DNA from: Actinorugispora endophytica | GTDB taxonomy: Bacteria; Actinomycetota; Actinomycetes; Streptosporangiales; Streptosporangiaceae | Assembly: GCF_004363075.1 (NCBI RefSeq) | Contig: NZ_SNYN01000012.1 | Coordinates: 62,001 to 126,000, forward strand | Reading direction: 5' to 3' | DNA: 64,000 bases | Shown: positions 62,474 to 64,000 of the stretch, piece after piece | Position numbering within the stretch: position 1 is the first letter of the stretch | Layout of the letters: each line of letters opens with the position of its first letter | Position numbers and translations under genes: made by a program | The notes under the pieces: generated by a model | What the model was told of the DNA's origin: nothing | What the model saw: the letters and a program-made list of their open reading frames with translations, nothing else | The model's database searches: none

Positions 62474-62723
62474 CCTCCTCCTCGTGAAGTAACGGCATCG
62501 AGCACCGCCCGCGTCCGAGGCGCTCCCACCCGGTTCCACACCGCGTGGTCGAGCAGGCGCCCCTCCGAGGTCCCGGCTCCAAGGGCCTCTCGGAGCGCGC
62601 CCCCGCCCGGCGGGCGGCCCCCGTCAACACGGTGCGGCCTCGACCCCGTCTCCCACGGCACCCGGACACGCGTCGCGCGCGTCGAGGCCCGCCTCCGGAA
62701 CCGAACCAGGATGGTGGCGCGTT
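62474..62723 (+). other. Leader/spacer before the ABC-F gene
   Basis: 250 bases, no supported gene. GC-rich inverted stretches such as CCCGCCCGGCGGGCGG (around 62605) could fold. Resistance ABC-F genes often have regulatory leaders, but no convincing leader peptide was found. Confidence 0.35.
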
Positions 62724-64000
62724 TTGCGAACCCACGACTTCCCCACCCCGCCCCCGGCGGGATCGTCCCCGGTGCTCACCGCTCGGGACCTGGCCAAGAC
62801 GTACGGCTCGCGCGTCGTCTTCGACGGGCTGTCCCTCGACGTCGCGCCGGGTCAGCGGCTCGGCCTGGTCGGGGAGAACGGCGTGGGCAAGTCCACGCTG
62901 CTGCGGCTGCTGGCCGGGGCCGAGGAGCCCGACGCGGGCACCGTCGCCCGCCCCGCCGACACCGGTTTCCTGCGCCAGGAGCTCCCCTATCCGCCGGAGA
63001 CGGCGCTGGGCGCGGTCGTGGAGGACGCGCTCGGCGAGGTCCGCGCCGTGGAGGCGGCCCTGGCCGCGGGAGCCGAGGCCCTCGACGCCCGCCCCGACGA
63101 CGCGGCCGTGCTCACCGCCTACGGGGCGGCTCTGGAGCACGCCGAGGCCCGCGAGGTGTGGGACGCCGACCGGCGGGCCGCAATGGTGCTGGAAGGCCTG
63201 GGACTGGCCGGGATCGCGGCCGAACGGCCCCTCTCCACCCTGTCGGGCGGCCAGCGCAGCAGGCTGGGCCTGGCCGCTCTGCTGGTCCGGCGCCCCCGGG
63301 CGCTGCTCCTGGACGAGCCCACCAACCACCTGGACGACGACGCCCTGGCCTTCCTCTCCGGGCACCTGCGCGCGATGCCCGGCGCCGTCGTGCTCGCCGG
63401 CCACGACCGGGTGTTCCTGGACGAGGCGTGCACCGGCATCGTCGACCTGGACCCGTCCCGGGAGGGGCGGGTCCACTACGGCGGCGCCTACACCTACTAC
63501 CTGCGCGAGAAGCGGACGGAGCGGCTGCGGTGGGAGCAGCAGTACGCCGACGAGCAGGCCCGGCTGCGTGAACTGCGCGAGTCGGTGCACGCCAGGGCGC
63601 GCAGGGTGGGCCAGTTCCGGCCGATGAAGGACGGCAACAAGATGGACTACGACGGGATGGGCGAGCACGTCCAGCGCCAGATCTCCCGCCGGGTCCGCAA
63701 CGCCCGGCGCCGCCTGGACGAGCTGGAACGCGACCAGGTGCGCAGGCCTCCGCGGCCGCTGTCCTTCTCCTCCGCGCTGACCGGGGCGGCCGCCGCCGGG
63801 GGCCACGTGCTCACCGTCCGGGGCGTGGAGGTGCCCGGGCGGCTGCGCGTGGACGCCCTGGACCTGCCCGCCGACGGCCGCCTCCTGGTCACCGGCCCCA
63901 ACGGGGCGGGCAAGACCACCCTGCTGCACGTGCTGGCCCGCACCCTGGTCCCCCCGACCGGGACGGTGCGGTGGCGGCGCGGCGCCACCGTGGCGCTCCT
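62724..64000 (+). CDS. ABC-F ATPase of the antibiotic-resistance class (ribosome protection), partial
   Basis: Open to the window edge; at least 425 residues. First ABC domain: Walker A GLVGENGVGKSTLLRLLAG, signature LSTLSGGQRSRLGLAALLV and Walker B ALLLDEPTNHLDDDALAFLS. The inter-domain linker (about 290-345) reads FRPMKDGNKMDYDGMGEHVQ, as in OleB/TlrC/SrmB-type proteins of antibiotic producers. Second Walker A: VTGPNGAGKTTLLHVLA. No membrane segments. The start is TTG at 62724 with AGGATGG upstream, or GTG at 62772. Protects ribosomes from macrolide, lincosamide or similar drugs by family; the actual drug is not predictable. Confidence 0.88.
   Translation, partial: MRTHDFPTPPPAGSSPVLTARDLAKTYGSRVVFDGLSLDVAPGQRLGLVGENGVGKSTLLRLLAGAEEPDAGTVARPADTGFLRQELPYPPETALGAVVEDALGEVRAVEAALAAGAEALDARPDDAAVLTAYGAALEHAEAREVWDADRRAAMVLEGLGLAGIAAERPLSTLSGGQRSRLGLAALLVRRPRALLLDEPTNHLDDDALAFLSGHLRAMPGAVVLAGHDRVFLDEACTGIVDLDPSREGRVHYGGAYTYYLREKRTERLRWEQQYADEQARLRELRESVHARARRVGQFRPMKDGNKMDYDGMGEHVQRQISRRVRNARRRLDELERDQVRRPPRPLSFSSALTGAAAAGGHVLTVRGVEVPGRLRVDALDLPADGRLLVTGPNGAGKTTLLHVLARTLVPPTGTVRWRRGATVAL

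Noticed and set aside
62483-62491. GTG-AAG-TAA as a leader mini-ORF before the ABC-F gene
   Set aside because: No ribosome-binding site, and a two-codon frame is expected by chance.

Overview
The window is very GC-rich (about 70% or more by eye). Third codon positions are almost all G/C, starts are often GTG or TTG, and the gene families are actinobacterial. These include a DUF574 (S-adenosyl methyltransferase PF04672) protein, a ClgR/PopR regulator next to a ClpP pair, sugar ABC importers without their own ATPase, and LacI and ROK regulators. A Nocardiopsis-like or related filamentous actinomycete fits best; the genus is inference. About 48 genes are supported. No rRNA, tRNA, CRISPR array or intact transposase was seen.

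Layout. 1-12000 is mixed housekeeping and accessory DNA: an orphan xylulokinase, a membrane flippase fused to a degenerate kinase, a three-domain immunity protein, an ALDH7 dehydrogenase, a pterin dehydratase-like protein, an AraC regulator, and a membrane protein with twelve 12-residue repeats. 12006-23743 is a complete L-rhamnose system. RhaT/P/Q/S import the sugar, RhaM interconverts anomers, and RhaI, RhaB and the RhaD fusion take it to DHAP plus lactate. A divergent LacI gene lies next to the cluster, and four sites resemble TTGAAACGTTTCAA. 23793-27781 holds xylA, xylB and a divergent ROK regulator. 27806-30445 carries a DUF574 methyltransferase, a DUF2071 protein and a small membrane protein.

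30494-49958 looks like a complete xyloglucan utilisation locus. It encodes a secreted GH74 endo-xyloglucanase with CBM2, an LplB-type importer (binding lipoprotein plus two permeases), and four cytoplasmic exo-enzymes: GH95-like fucosidase, GH42 beta-galactosidase, GH31 alpha-xylosidase and GH3 beta-glucosidase. It also has its own ROK regulator, which lacks the usual zinc motif. Near-identical operators TTAGTTTG-N9-CGAACWAA sit at its three promoter regions and again at xylB/xylR, so xyloglucan breakdown and xylose catabolism look like one regulon. A TetR gene and a Vat-like acetyltransferase gene sit inside the locus.

50024-56610 holds a small leaderless ORF, a GH43 beta-xylosidase with a second ATPase-less sugar importer, and a divergent LacI gene with CGAAAGTTTTCG-type operators. 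These probably handle xylan oligosaccharides. 56600-61099 contains a reductase-like epimerase, a PopR-type regulator ending in Ala-Ala, the clpP3-clpP4 type operon with PopR-like boxes upstream, and a lipoprotein polysaccharide deacetylase. 61430-64000 contains an epimerase-like protein missing the catalytic Tyr and the start of an antibiotic-resistance-class ABC-F gene cut by the window edge.

Two families of intergenic elements recur. One is a conserved hairpin at convergent gene ends (323-372, 23674-23743, 56537-56610). The other is an inverted-repeat element with arms of about 75 bp (38658-39010, with a degenerate copy at 5791-5985).
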